Positions 17,058-25,746 of a stretch of DNA of 64,000 nucleotides are shown in pieces. The DNA comes from Listeria monocytogenes ATCC 19117. Lineage in GTDB: Bacteria; Bacillota; Bacilli; Lactobacillales; Listeriaceae. Numbering within the stretch: the first letter of the stretch is position 1; each line of letters starts with the position of its first letter. The notes under the pieces were generated by a model. The model was not told the DNA's origin and searched no databases. It worked only from the letters and a program-made list of their open reading frames with translations. The translations under genes and the position numbers were made by a program. The stretch covers positions 2,356,001 through 2,420,000 of the forward strand of contig NC_018584.1 of the NCBI RefSeq assembly GCF_000307025.1, read 5' to 3'.

Positions 17058-18248
17058 ATGAAAAACAAATATTTATCTACATCACTTGGTCTTTATATGA
17101 ACTACTTTGTTCATGGTATGGCGTTAATCATCATTGCACAAAATATTGATTTTTTATCTCAAAAATGGCATACAGATTTGGCTGGTGCTGCCGGCGTTGT
17201 ATCTTCCTTTGGGATTGGTAAATTATTAGCTGTATTTATTTCGGGAAGACTATCCGATAAATTCGGTAGAAAGTTGTCTGTTATTCTCGGCGTGTTTTTC
17301 TATATTATCTTTTTAGGCGGTATATTACTCAGCCCCAATACGATTATCGCATACATGTTTGGTATTTCTGCTGGGATAGCAAATTCCTTCTTAGATACAG
17401 GAACCTACCCCGCCCTTATGGAAGCTTATCCAAAAAAAGCTGCTTCTGCTAATATCATTGTTAAAGCTTTCGTACAATCTGGTCAATTCCTTTTACCATT
17501 CATGATTGCATTTATTTTAGCAAATAACTTATGGTATGGCTGGAGCTTTATTGTATTGATCGTTATTTTACTAATTAACTTACTCTATACATTAACGCGA
17601 ACTTTCCCGCCGATGACTGTTGGAAAACCACTAGATGCAGCAGAACTTGCCGAAGAGAAAAAGCAAAAGTTTCATTTTAGTATAGATGAAATTTGTTTGA
17701 TTTTATTTGGTTTTGTGGCCCAAACGCTTCTTTATATTATGAGCCAATGGATCGCTAAGTATGGTTCAGAAGTTATTCATATGACAGACGATGCTTCTAG
17801 ACTACTTGTAAGTTATGCTAGTGTCGGAGCGATTATTTGTGTGTGTGTGACGTTTATTTTAGGAAATCGCGGCGTGCGAACGCTCCATATCTTAATTACT
17901 TATGTAACCATGACGATGCTCATCTCCTTTACACTGTTTGCTTTCCCAAGCGAAATCGTATGTATTGTTGGGGCTTTCTTATTGGGCTATTTCTCTGCTG
18001 GAGGAATTATCCAATTAGGTTTAACACTACTTGCGGAGGTTTCTGCTCGAGGAAAGGGTTTTGTCACTAGCCTTTATACTATTGCAGAAGGGATAGCTGT
18101 TTTCATTATTCCCTTGATTGCTGCTGCGATTTCCCGAATTGATATTGCCGCTATCTTCTTACTAAATGCTGGTATTGCGCTTTTCGGCCTCGCTCTCTTA
18201 ATGATTGTATTTACAAGAAAGAAAAAATTTGCTCGAGATCATATTTAA
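17058..18248 (+). CDS. Second MFS transporter of the qui locus
   Basis: 396 residues, 12 predicted membrane helices, motif A as SDKFGRKLSVILG and a hydrophilic mid-loop around EEKKQKFHFS. The start is the ATG at 17058, preceded by AAAGGAG; a longer reading frame upstream lacks a ribosome site. It is a diverged copy of the preceding transporter, suggesting a duplication with different substrate range (for example quinate and shikimate, or export of protocatechuate). The 121-base gap and the hairpin before it mean it could have its own promoter. It ends at a strong bidirectional terminator. Confidence 0.85.
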   Translation: MKNKYLSTSLGLYMNYFVHGMALIIIAQNIDFLSQKWHTDLAGAAGVVSSFGIGKLLAVFISGRLSDKFGRKLSVILGVFFYIIFLGGILLSPNTIIAYMFGISAGIANSFLDTGTYPALMEAYPKKAASANIIVKAFVQSGQFLLPFMIAFILANNLWYGWSFIVLIVILLINLLYTLTRTFPPMTVGKPLDAAELAEEKKQKFHFSIDEICLILFGFVAQTLLYIMSQWIAKYGSEVIHMTDDASRLLVSYASVGAIICVCVTFILGNRGVRTLHILITYVTMTMLISFTLFAFPSEIVCIVGAFLLGYFSAGGIIQLGLTLLAEVSARGKGFVTSLYTIAEGIAVFIIPLIAAAISRIDIAAIFLLNAGIALFGLALLMIVFTRKKKFARDHI

Positions 18249-18288
18249 AAAAGACCGAGAATTGATTCCTCAATTCTCGGTCTTTTTT
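18247..18288. terminator. Bidirectional terminator
   Basis: AAAAAGACCGAGAATTGA and TCAATTCTCGGTCTTTTTT enclose a 4-base loop. It ends the qui operon on plus and the ABC permease operon on minus. Confidence 0.9.
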
Positions 18289-19351
18289 AATGTTTCCGTA
18301 ACGTCTTCCATTTGTACATGAGCATCCAAAAAGCAATAACAGATGCAACTAAAATCAGTATAATTTTAATTATTAAACTTATAACTTGTCCCGTCGGAAT
18401 TAATTGATCGTAATTAAAACTTGCATAATGGCCACTTAAACAAATAGTCACATAAAGAGAACCAATGATAAGTATAGGGACCCGGAATTTATTATTCATT
18501 AAAAATCTACCATCGTTTTCCAAAGAAGCTGTTTTCATCGCATACCAGCTAATGGTTAACATTCCTATTGATAAGATAATTAATATGACAAATTCACTTA
18601 ACGCTGTAGTTCCTTGTAAAATTGGCGTAGGTATTGCGTTATACAGCATAACTGCTCCACCATCAATATCCACTATTGTTTTTCCAGTAAAGAAAGCTTT
18701 AAAACCAATGATTAAATTAGTCAATGCGCCTGGAAACATGTATAAAAAGCTAACAATAGATCCAATCGCTATAATTCCGGCTGTAATTATCTCTCCAACC
18801 AAATTCCCGACTGCCACTGCTAACGTGTAAGAAAATAAATACAATAACAAAAAGGAACTAATATACATCAAAGAATCGCTCACACTGGGTAAATACAACC
18901 CCGGTATTTGCTGGTAAATATACCAAAACCTACAGAAAATGATGATTGGTACTAGTACGAAAATTAAAAGTAATGGAATAAGCATCTTATGCCAAAAAAT
19001 TTGCTTCTTGGAGTATGGCAATCCAAAAGTAAAATAATCCATTTGCTTATTTTTCTCAAAAACAGTTAACTTTAACCCTAAAAACAGAAACACATAGAAG
19101 AAAAGCCCTAAATTCCCTTCAAAATCATAAGGAGTTAAACTTAAATCATTTTTTATTTCATTACCCGTCATTTGTTGATCTGCTGTATTATTTTTTTGAA
19201 ATTCTTCAGACTGATAATAGTTATAGTTGTCATTAAACATACTAACCGCGTTCGTTGCAGTCGTAGCTTCAGAACCTATAAAAGCGATTAAAATAAATAT
19301 AAATACCCACGCATTCTGACGCCATTCTTTCCAAAGAAGCCCTGCACTCAT
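18287..19351 (-). CDS. ABC transporter permease (ABC-2 like)
   Basis: A 354-residue membrane protein starting MSAGLLWKEWRQN, with about seven hydrophobic segments and a large extracellular loop (about 30-75) after the first helix. Its ATG overlaps the stop of the ATPase gene by four bases. The arrangement GntR(YtrA-type) regulator, ATPase, permease is typical of B. subtilis ytr-like operons that respond to cell-wall-active peptides. No specific substrate can be inferred. It ends at a shared bidirectional terminator. Confidence 0.8.
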   Translation of the reverse strand: MSAGLLWKEWRQNAWVFIFILIAFIGSEATTATNAVSMFNDNYNYYQSEEFQKNNTADQQMTGNEIKNDLSLTPYDFEGNLGLFFYVFLFLGLKLTVFEKNKQMDYFTFGLPYSKKQIFWHKMLIPLLLIFVLVPIIIFCRFWYIYQQIPGLYLPSVSDSLMYISSFLLLYLFSYTLAVAVGNLVGEIITAGIIAIGSIVSFLYMFPGALTNLIIGFKAFFTGKTIVDIDGGAVMLYNAIPTPILQGTTALSEFVILIILSIGMLTISWYAMKTASLENDGRFLMNNKFRVPILIIGSLYVTICLSGHYASFNYDQLIPTGQVISLIIKIILILVASVIAFWMLMYKWKTLRKH

Positions 19352-20226
19352 GATTTCTCGCCTCCTAGTTCTTCTAGATGATAAATAAACAAGTCTTCTA
19401 ATGTGACTGCGAGTTCATCCATGAAAATTGGTTTTTCTTTTTTTATTGCTGCGTATAATTCTGTGTTCATATCTCGGAATAAAATGGTGTAAACACGGCC
19501 ATACTTATTAATTACTTTGCCATTTTCCAGTAAAAAAGGTGGAATTTTTTTATTTTCAAAAGCGATCTGAATTTTAACAGCTTGTTCCCGAAGTGATTCA
19601 AGATGGTAAGACTCTTCAATATGATTATCTTGTAAAATATGAATATAGTCAGCAATCGGATCTAAATCAGCTAAACGATGGGAAGAAATAATAATGCCTA
19701 ATTTCCGCTTCTCCACTTCTTCTAATAATATGCCCATAATTTTCTTTTGAGCAATTATATCGAGACCTTCCATTGGTTCATCGAGCAAAATAAATTCAGC
19801 TCCGATAGATAGGGCAAGAACGAGCCCAAAAAGACCTTTCATTCCTTTTGAATAATTTTGAAATTTTACATCTGTAGCTAGGTTAACTTGATTGAGTAAG
19901 TTATCAAATTTAGCTCCGTCGAATAATGGATAAGTTTTTTGATAGAATTTTTTTATCGTCGGAATCTTATAACCATCCCAACAATTTAAACTATCTTGAA
20001 GCATGAATAATTTTTGCTTTAATTGAGGGTTTTTGCTTAATGCCTCATCTAAGTACACATCTCCCTCATCAGGAATATAAAAACCCATAATAGTTCGAAA
20101 AAGAGTTGTTTTACCTACGCCATTTCGTCCGACTATACCAATAATTTCTCCTGGCTTTACTTCAAATGTTATTTTATCCAATAAGAGTTCCCCGTCAATT
20201 TTTTTGCTAAGTGAATCAACCTTCAA
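19348..20226 (-). CDS. ABC transporter ATP-binding protein
   Basis: 292 residues when started at the TTG at 20226, which sits eight bases after GGAGG; a longer frame would bury that site. Walker A is GRNGVGKTT (33-41) and Walker B FILLDEP (145-151). The signature is degenerate: YSKGMKG (125-131) instead of the usual LSGGQ. The start overlaps the end of the GntR gene by 11 bases and the end overlaps the permease start by four bases, so the three genes are co-translated. It powers the adjoining permease; the cargo is unknown. Confidence 0.88.
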   Translation of the reverse strand: MKVDSLSKKIDGELLLDKITFEVKPGEIIGIVGRNGVGKTTLFRTIMGFYIPDEGDVYLDEALSKNPQLKQKLFMLQDSLNCWDGYKIPTIKKFYQKTYPLFDGAKFDNLLNQVNLATDVKFQNYSKGMKGLFGLVLALSIGAEFILLDEPMEGLDIIAQKKIMGILLEEVEKRKLGIIISSHRLADLDPIADYIHILQDNHIEESYHLESLREQAVKIQIAFENKKIPPFLLENGKVINKYGRVYTILFRDMNTELYAAIKKEKPIFMDELAVTLEDLFIYHLEELGGEKS

Positions 20227-20611
20227 CCATGTCACCTCCAATGATGTCTTGACTATATTCGTCTGATAATCTATGTATTTCTTCAACGTTAATTCCAAGG
20301 TAAACTAAATCGAGAATCGTTTCTTTTAATTTAATTTTTGTTTCTGCTAGTTTTTTTGGTGAACTTACTTTATCTTGTTGGTTCGCTATGAAGGTCCCTT
20401 TTCCTTTTACCGTGACAATTACTTCTTGTCGTTCTAATTCTTGGTACGCTTTACTCACAGTGTTTGGGTTCACTCCGATTCTACTTGCAAATTCACGTAT
20501 AGATAATATCTTTTCTCCTTCTTGAAGTATCCCTTTGACAACTTGTTCTTTAATTTTTTGGACGATCTGTTCATAAATCGGTAGTTGACTTTTTGTGTTA
20601 ATCGTAAACAT
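20216..20611 (-). CDS. GntR-family regulator, YtrA subfamily
   Basis: 131 residues: a GntR winged helix (about 4-70; QLPIYEQIVQKIKEQVVKG, IREFASRIGVNPNTVSKAYQ) and a short C-terminal tail with no effector domain, which defines the YtrA subfamily. These repressors sit at the head of ABC exporter operons and control them. The ATG at 20611, just after GGGGGAG, is preferred over an upstream ATG at 20629 without a ribosome site. A palindrome at 20662-20671 in the promoter is a candidate autoregulatory operator. Confidence 0.9.
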   Translation of the reverse strand: MFTINTKSQLPIYEQIVQKIKEQVVKGILQEGEKILSIREFASRIGVNPNTVSKAYQELERQEVIVTVKGKGTFIANQQDKVSSPKKLAETKIKLKETILDLVYLGINVEEIHRLSDEYSQDIIGGDMVEG

Positions 20612-20661
20612 CTCTCCCCCTGCTTTCATGAATTCTACTATAGAGAACTAATTGTACTAGT

Positions 20662-20671
20662 TACTATAGTA
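20662..20671. promoter_or_regulatory. Candidate GntR operator
   Basis: TACTATAGTA is a perfect 10-bp palindrome 51 bases before the GntR start, flanked by a second small palindrome ACTAGT (20656-20661). Position and symmetry suit autoregulation by the YtrA-type protein. Confidence 0.4.
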
Positions 20672-20680
20672 CAGTAGATA

Positions 20681-20725
20681 AAAAAATAAATCAATTCTCT
20701 TTTTAAAAAGAAAATTGATTTATTT
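20681..20725 (-). terminator. Terminator of ogt
   Basis: On the minus strand AAATAAATCAATT and its complement form a 13-bp stem followed by a T run. The ogt stop codon lies inside the loop region. Confidence 0.7.
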
Positions 20726-21185
20726 TTGCTTTTTCAAGTTTTAAGAGTGATTCTTTCATCCCTATCCCCCCGCTATAACCTGTTAATTTGCCATTTTTAC
20801 CAATTACTCTGTGGCATGGAATAATGAAAAGTAGTGGGTTTCTTCCGATTGCCGTTCCAACTGCGCGCACGGCTTTGGGGCGATTTATCTGTGCTGCAAT
20901 TTCTGTATACGTTCTAGTTTCTCCATAAGGAATAGCTTCCAATGCGTGAAATACTTCAAGTTGGAGAGGAGTAGCGGACAAATCCATTGGTACAGTAAAA
21001 TACGTAAGTTCTCCGTTCAAATAAGCGACCAATTCTTCTTTATACATGTTCATTTTTTCTGGGCTTCGCTTGGCTGATTGAATCTTTTCTGCCTTTGTTC
21101 CAACGTAAAATAGCCCAGTTTTCGTCGCTGCGAAATAAAGCTCTGTGTCTGAAAAATGAAGCGTATCATAATATAAATCTGTCAT
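20703..21185 (-). CDS. ogt: Methylated-DNA--protein-cysteine methyltransferase
   Basis: A 160-residue suicide repair protein that takes methyl groups from O6-methylguanine onto its own cysteine. The active-site motif IIPCHRVIG gives C124 as acceptor. The DNA-binding helix region is RTYTEIAAQINRPKAVRAVG, and the start of the domain is TPLQLEVFHALEAIPYGET. The ATG at 21185, seven bases after AGAGGTG, is used; a GTG nine bases earlier overlaps the ribosome site. It diverges from an AdaA-type gene, the same pairing of functions as adaA/adaB in B. subtilis. Confidence 0.95.
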   Translation of the reverse strand: MTDLYYDTLHFSDTELYFAATKTGLFYVGTKAEKIQSAKRSPEKMNMYKEELVAYLNGELTYFTVPMDLSATPLQLEVFHALEAIPYGETRTYTEIAAQINRPKAVRAVGTAIGRNPLLFIIPCHRVIGKNGKLTGYSGGIGMKESLLKLEKAKINQFSF

Positions 21186-21330
21186 TTCCTTCACCTCTTT
21201 CTAATGTTAATTATACGCTAAATTGAATAACATTTCTAACCAGTTTCACTATAAGAGCAAGATTAGAAAAGTTTTCCTCGCAATTTACCTTCATAACGTT
21301 TATGATTAATAAGAAGTTGAGGTGATAACA

Positions 21331-21891
21331 TTGTCGGATTATTACTTAACCAAAAAAAGATGGCAAGCAATTTCAACGAATGATAAGACTGCTGATGGCA
21401 CATTTTTCTATGGTGTTACATCTACGAAGATTTTTTGCTATCCTTCTTGTAAATCACGATTACCAAAAAAAGAAAACATCGTTATTTTCCATAGTGCGGA
21501 GGAAGCTTTTTCGCATGGCTACCGGGCTTGTAAACGATGTAAATCTGGTGGTACTGCGCTACCTGATACGGAGTGGATAACAAATATCGAAATGTATATT
21601 AAAGAAAATTTTGCCAAACCGCTCACTTTACAAATCATTGCGGATGATTGCCACGGAAGTCCGTACCACTTACACCGAACATTTAAGCGAATCACGATGA
21701 TTACACCCATTACTTACCTTGAGAACGTCCGGATTAGTTACGCAAAAATGCAGCTAACCTCGACCAACCAATCCATTGAAACTATTGGAAAAATGGCTGG
21801 CTTTCCAAACCCCTCTCATTTTTCTACTACATTTAAAAGACATACCGGTTTGTCACCAAACCAATTTCGAAAAACAATAATAAAAAATTAA
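21331..21891 (+). CDS. adaA: AdaA-type methylphosphotriester-sensing transcription activator
   Basis: 186 residues. The N-terminal Ada domain has four zinc cysteines: C36 and C40 (FCYPSCKSR), then C67 and C70 (YRACKRC). The first of them accepts a methyl from DNA phosphotriesters. The C-terminal half is an AraC-type double helix-turn-helix (ANDCHG-like IADDCHGSPYHLHRTFKRIT and IGKMAGFPNPSHFSTTFKRH). Methylated AdaA activates alkylation-repair genes, here presumably itself and the divergent ogt. The TTG at 21331, six bases after GAGGTG, is the likely start; a GTG upstream lies inside the ribosome site. Confidence 0.92.
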   Translation: MSDYYLTKKRWQAISTNDKTADGTFFYGVTSTKIFCYPSCKSRLPKKENIVIFHSAEEAFSHGYRACKRCKSGGTALPDTEWITNIEMYIKENFAKPLTLQIIADDCHGSPYHLHRTFKRITMITPITYLENVRISYAKMQLTSTNQSIETIGKMAGFPNPSHFSTTFKRHTGLSPNQFRKTIIKN

Positions 21892-21912
21892 ATTAGAACG
21901 GATGATTTGACT

Positions 21913-22782
21913 ATGACACATGTAACATTACCTATTTTAGAAGACTGGGAAGGCCTTTCACTAACTACTATTTTGCAAGAAAAATTTCATCTCGGTAAAA
22001 AAGCGCGACATGAAATTCGCATGTCTCAAAATGTTTTGCTAAACAATAAGCCACTGGATGATTGGAATACGCCACTTTTCGTTGGAGCGAGTCTTTCTTT
22101 ACCAGTTTTCTTACATGACAAAATCCCTGTCTATGAGTACGACTTAGAAATTATTTATGAAGATGATTTTTTACTAGTAGTGAATAAACCAGTTGATATG
22201 AAAACTCACCCAAATGATAGTTATGAAACAGATACTTGCGCGAATGCCGTGCAATATTACTTAGAAAAAACAGGCCAAGATGCGAACGCCCTAGCAGTTC
22301 ACCGTCTTGATCAAACTACTTCCGGTTTAGTACTGTTTGCTAAAAACAAATTAGCTATCGCCGGCTTATCTTGGCAAATGGAAAATAGAGCGATTCACCG
22401 GACTTATCTCGCTGCAGTTGATGGTACTTGGGGACTCGTGATGCAAACAATCAACAAACCAATTGGCGAAGATCGTCACCACGGTTCCAGACGCCAAATC
22501 AGCCCATACGGTCAACCAGCAGTAACGCATGTTAAAGTATTAGAAAATGATAACGAAAAAAACACCTCTCTTGTAGAATGCCAAATCGAAACTGGTCGGA
22601 CGCACCAAATTCGCGTTCATTTAAGCGGAATTGGCCATCCAATTATTGGCGATACGCTTTATGGTGGTTCCCCTCGTGCTAATCGCATCATGCTACATGC
22701 CGAAAAATTACATTTAAATCATCCTTTCAAAGGTAAAGAAATGAATTTTTCTGCTCCAGCTGGAGATGATTGGGTATTTTAA
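21913..22782 (+). CDS. RluA-family pseudouridine synthase
   Basis: 289 residues with a short S4-like N-terminus (about 15-75) and the RluA catalytic domain. The motif HRLDQTTSGLVLFAK carries the catalytic Asp, and ETGRTHQIRVHLSGIGHPIIGDTLYG-type sequence near 235-260 is family-typical. It would isomerise uridines in rRNA or tRNA; which site cannot be told. It starts 21 bases after adaA. The ribosome site (ACGGATG) is weak, so the gene may be read at low level or coupled to adaA. Confidence 0.9.
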   Translation: MTHVTLPILEDWEGLSLTTILQEKFHLGKKARHEIRMSQNVLLNNKPLDDWNTPLFVGASLSLPVFLHDKIPVYEYDLEIIYEDDFLLVVNKPVDMKTHPNDSYETDTCANAVQYYLEKTGQDANALAVHRLDQTTSGLVLFAKNKLAIAGLSWQMENRAIHRTYLAAVDGTWGLVMQTINKPIGEDRHHGSRRQISPYGQPAVTHVKVLENDNEKNTSLVECQIETGRTHQIRVHLSGIGHPIIGDTLYGGSPRANRIMLHAEKLHLNHPFKGKEMNFSAPAGDDWVF

Positions 22783-22794
22783 AAAGCCACAACA

Positions 22795-23187
22795 TTACGT
22801 TGTGACTTCTGTACAAATTTCTACTTTTATTCCATTTGGATCTTCAAAAAATACAGCATAATGATTTTCACCGCCAGCAAAAGGATATCTTTCTTCATAT
22901 AGAAGTTTGGTTCCTTTTGCTTTTAATTTGGCTCGAAAATCATCCACCCGTTCTTTTGTGCCACCATGAAATGCCAAATGATTGAGCCCAACTCGTTTGC
23001 GATGATAACCTTCCGCGACAAACGGTTCCTCTGTTTGCACAAATACTAAATACGTATCGGCGAATTTATAACTAAAGCCTTCATTCCAAGTCTGGTATAA
23101 CTCATAAGAAAGTTCTTCTAACAGCCCTGACCAAAACAAGCGACTTTCTTCTAAATCAGCTACATATATTTCCACATGATGTAACAT
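22795..23187 (-). CDS. VOC (glyoxalase/bleomycin resistance) superfamily protein
   Basis: 130 residues with two beta-alpha-beta-beta-beta modules: it starts MLHHVEIYVADLEESRLFWS, with metal-ligand-type His at 4, and ends AVFFEDPNGIKVEIC, with the usual late Glu ligand. Such proteins include glyoxalase I, fosfomycin or bleomycin resistance proteins and dioxygenases; nothing visible selects one. It lies one base from the end of the alkD-like gene and is last in a three-gene minus operon. The ribosome site GGGGAGGCG overlaps the alkD end. Confidence 0.85.
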   Translation of the reverse strand: MLHHVEIYVADLEESRLFWSGLLEELSYELYQTWNEGFSYKFADTYLVFVQTEEPFVAEGYHRKRVGLNHLAFHGGTKERVDDFRAKLKAKGTKLLYEERYPFAGGENHYAVFFEDPNGIKVEICTEVTT

Positions 23188-23188
23188 A

Positions 23189-23845
23189 TCACGCCTCCCC
23201 GATGTGTTTAAGTGCTTCTCTTCGGCTTAACGGCGCAAGCGAGTGACTATTTACAAACTGACGAACTGCCCCGCTATCGACTTTTGCATATTGTCTGAGC
23301 GCCCATCCAATCGCTTTTTGAATAAAGAATTCTTTGGAATCCAGCCATTTTTCGCAATTGGAAAAAAGTAAATCTACATCGGTTTCTTCTTTGTACTTCA
23401 ATTGAAATAAAATTGCCGTTCGAGCGAGCCAAATGTTATCTCCATTTATCCACGCTTCATTATAGGTAGGAATCAACTCAGGATATAGTTTAAAATGATT
23501 ACTTACTACCGTTCCCGCTAGGCCATCCACAGTATCCCACCAAGATTTCGTTACAATTAATTGCTCATATACTTTTATCGCCTCACTAGGCTGTTTTTTA
23601 CCGTAACGGCTTAATAAATCAATCGCCACATACTGAAATTCACGCTCTTCTTCAGCAAATAAGGCTATCGTAAATCCAAGTAAATCTTGCGGCGCCCCAT
23701 TTTCTTTCAAATATTCCGCTACCAATTTTTTTCGTTCACCGGCTCTAATTCCCAAAAAAGTAAATTGATTTTTCATGTAAGCTTCCATTGGCGGAGCATC
23801 TATTAAAGAACGATTCGCGCGGAATACCATTTGAATATCTGTCAT
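23189..23845 (-). CDS. AlkD-like DNA alkylation repair protein
   Basis: A 218-residue all-helical HEAT-like repeat protein of the DNA alkylation repair family (AlkC/AlkD), glycosylases that remove 3-methyladenine and 7-methylguanine. Family-like stretches are IRAGERKKLVAEYL, KSWWDTVDGLAG (with the Trp and Asp that AlkD uses near the lesion) and FFIQKAIGWALRQYAK. It overlaps the upstream aldo-keto reductase gene by four bases. The ogt/adaA pair 2-3 kb away makes a small cluster of alkylation-repair functions. Confidence 0.9.
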   Translation of the reverse strand: MTDIQMVFRANRSLIDAPPMEAYMKNQFTFLGIRAGERKKLVAEYLKENGAPQDLLGFTIALFAEEEREFQYVAIDLLSRYGKKQPSEAIKVYEQLIVTKSWWDTVDGLAGTVVSNHFKLYPELIPTYNEAWINGDNIWLARTAILFQLKYKEETDVDLLFSNCEKWLDSKEFFIQKAIGWALRQYAKVDSGAVRQFVNSHSLAPLSRREALKHIGEA

Positions 23846-24726
23846 TCCGCATTCTCACCTGATAAATAAGCGCGTTCCCGTTCAATACTACTTAAAAAGT
23901 ATTCTAAATCATCTGGATCTGGTCCAACACGTTTCCCCGTTTCTAAGCGATCAATTTTTTCCATATCAATGGCATCTAGTTGGAAATAGGACAAACGTGA
24001 ATTCTCCTCAATCCGACTAGAAGTAATTGACTTCGGAAAAATAATCGTATTGCGGTTCAAATGCCATTGTAAAATCACTTGATCTACAGATGCTTGATGT
24101 TTTTTCGCAATTTCTGTAATCACCGGATTTTGCATTAATATTCCTTTAGCCAGCGGTGACCAGGCAGCGTGCGCGATATTCTGTTCCGCCAAATACTTAC
24201 GAAGGTCATTTTGCGGTAACAGTGGATGCGTTTCCACTTGATTTAAAACTGGTTTTTCATTTGCAGCAACCAATAAGTCACTTAAATGATGTTGCTTGAA
24301 ATTCGCAACTCCAATAGATTTAATCAATTTTTCGTCATGAAGCCGCTCCATCGCTCGCCATGAATCACGGTATTTCCCAGCTACAGGCCAATGAATTAAA
24401 TACAAATCCAAATAATCCAACTTCAAATTCCGAAGTGTTCGCTCAAAAGCAAATAACGTTTCATCAAAGCCAAGGTCTCCGTTCCACACTTTCGAACTAA
24501 TAAATAATTCTTCTCGTGAGACTGCGCTACTAGCAATTGCTTGCCCAACAATCGCTTCATTATTATAAACTGCCGCTGTATCAAACAAACGATAACCTAC
24601 TTCAATTGCCTTTTCCACAGCACCAGCGATAAATTCTTGTTCTGTTACTTGAAATACACCAAGTCCAATATAAGGAATTGTCTCATTCCCCGGTAGTATC
24701 ATTCTGTCTTGTAATGTTTTTGTCAA
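23842..24726 (-). CDS. Aldo/keto reductase
   Basis: A 294-residue NADPH-dependent (beta/alpha)8 reductase. Family motifs: GYRLFDTAAVYNNEAIVGQA with catalytic Asp and Tyr, LDLYLIHWPVAGKYRDSW with the catalytic His, and IIFPKSITSSRIEEN for the cofactor. It resembles 2,5-diketo-D-gluconate reductase and methylglyoxal reductase-type enzymes; the physiological carbonyl substrate is unknown. The TTG at 24726 lies eight bases after GAGGAGGG and is the best start; an upstream ATG at 24786 has no ribosome site. First gene of the operon with alkD and the VOC protein. Confidence 0.92.
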   Translation of the reverse strand: MTKTLQDRMILPGNETIPYIGLGVFQVTEQEFIAGAVEKAIEVGYRLFDTAAVYNNEAIVGQAIASSAVSREELFISSKVWNGDLGFDETLFAFERTLRNLKLDYLDLYLIHWPVAGKYRDSWRAMERLHDEKLIKSIGVANFKQHHLSDLLVAANEKPVLNQVETHPLLPQNDLRKYLAEQNIAHAAWSPLAKGILMQNPVITEIAKKHQASVDQVILQWHLNRNTIIFPKSITSSRIEENSRLSYFQLDAIDMEKIDRLETGKRVGPDPDDLEYFLSSIERERAYLSGENAE

Positions 24727-25024
24727 AACGAAACCCTCCTCACGAAAACTGTTTTGTGAACTTTTTCTCTTAAATGAATTATACACTATTTTCGCAAATT
24801 TATATTTTAAAACCAGTATACCGAAATGCGCCTTACTCTCCTAATAAAAAGCCACAAAAATTCTACTTTTTTTATTCATTTAATGAAATACCTAAAAACA
24901 GCCATTGGAAACGCTGTCAGAACGTTTATTTGCAGAGCCGTCAAAAAAAAGTTTCCTATTTATTCCCATCCTATGTTAGTATTAATTTGTGGTAAAGATC
25001 TATCAAGTTTTTTATTTGTTTTCG

Positions 25025-25041
25025 TTAACTTATCGTTAAGA
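25025..25041 (+). promoter_or_regulatory. PhoP-box-like direct repeat before pit
   Basis: TTAACT (25025-25030), five bases, TTAAGA (25036-25041). The spacing and sequence resemble the TT(A/C/T)A(C/T)A direct repeats bound by PhoP in Bacillus, but only two copies with one mismatch each are seen. The rest of the 386-base gap 24727-25112 is AT-rich, with short chance reading frames but no convincing gene. Confidence 0.3.
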
Positions 25042-25073
25042 AAAAAGCTCCCTTTTCAAAGTAAAAGCGAGCT
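25041..25073 (-). terminator. Orphan terminator-like hairpin on the minus strand
   Basis: AGCTCGCTTTT and AAAAGGGAGCT (minus strand) form a stem with one C/C-type mismatch, followed by TTTTTT at 25046-25041. No minus-strand gene lies immediately upstream, since the plus-strand pit operon starts at 25113. On the plus strand it is a leader hairpin 40 bases before the start. Confidence 0.55.
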
Positions 25074-25112
25074 GATTATTAATGACCAAAAATGATCGGG
25101 GGAATTAAGAAA

Positions 25113-25733
25113 ATGGCTTTTAAAAATAAAAAAGACCGTTTTGCTTCGTTGTTGCATGACATTGCAGTAAATTTACATGAAGGTGCAAATTTCTTTGCAA
25201 CTTACAACATTAATTCGGTGGAGGATTTACATACTTTCTCGAATAAAATCAAAGAATATGAAACAGCTGGAGACTCCATGGTTCACAAAATGATTATGGA
25301 ATTAAACGACGCTTTCATTACACCAATCGAACGTGAGGACATGTTAGAACTTACTAACCGCTTAGACGACGTAATGGATGCACTTGATGAAACAGCTTTC
25401 TCACTAGAAATCTGCCAAATCACTCATTATGATGAATACATGACTAAATTTATCCAAGCTATTCAAGCAAGCACTGTTGAAATTGAAAAAGCAGTTGACC
25501 TTGTTTTTGATAAAAAACTAAAAGACGTTCGTAAACTTGCGATTCAAATTAAAGATTACGAATCTCAATGTGATGATGTTTACCGCGAATCACTAATCCA
25601 ACTTTTCCAAAACGAAAAAGATCCAATTAAACTAATTCGTCTAAGAGAAGTTTATGAAAAATTAGAAGACATTGCTGATAGTTGTCAAAGCGTTGCGAAT
25701 ACGCTTGAATCAATTGTCATGAAAAATGCGTAA
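25113..25733 (+). CDS. Pit accessory protein (DUF47, PhoU-like)
   Basis: A 206-residue, all-helical cytoplasmic protein of the DUF47/PhoU-like family, with conserved acidic stretches EREDMLELTNRLDDVMDALDE and LREVYEKLEDIADSCQSVAN that bind metal in PhoU relatives. In Firmicutes it is encoded directly before a Pit phosphate permease and is thought to control it. Here it ends 13 bases before the permease gene. The ATG at 25113 follows GGGGGAATTAAGAAA; an ATG at 25092 has no ribosome site. Phosphate control is suggested by the repeats at 25025. Confidence 0.9.
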   Translation: MAFKNKKDRFASLLHDIAVNLHEGANFFATYNINSVEDLHTFSNKIKEYETAGDSMVHKMIMELNDAFITPIEREDMLELTNRLDDVMDALDETAFSLEICQITHYDEYMTKFIQAIQASTVEIEKAVDLVFDKKLKDVRKLAIQIKDYESQCDDVYRESLIQLFQNEKDPIKLIRLREVYEKLEDIADSCQSVANTLESIVMKNA

Positions 25734-25746
25734 GGGGCCTAGATAG

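Noticed and set aside
15690-18248. Two adjacent MFS genes as one split or duplicated pseudogene
   Set aside because: Both are full length, with about 12 helices, intact motif A and good ribosome sites, and their sequences have diverged.
24774-25095. Two overlapping plus-strand frames (74 and 90 codons) before the pit operon
   Set aside because: No ribosome sites, no family resemblance, mutually overlapping, and they run through the leader hairpin.
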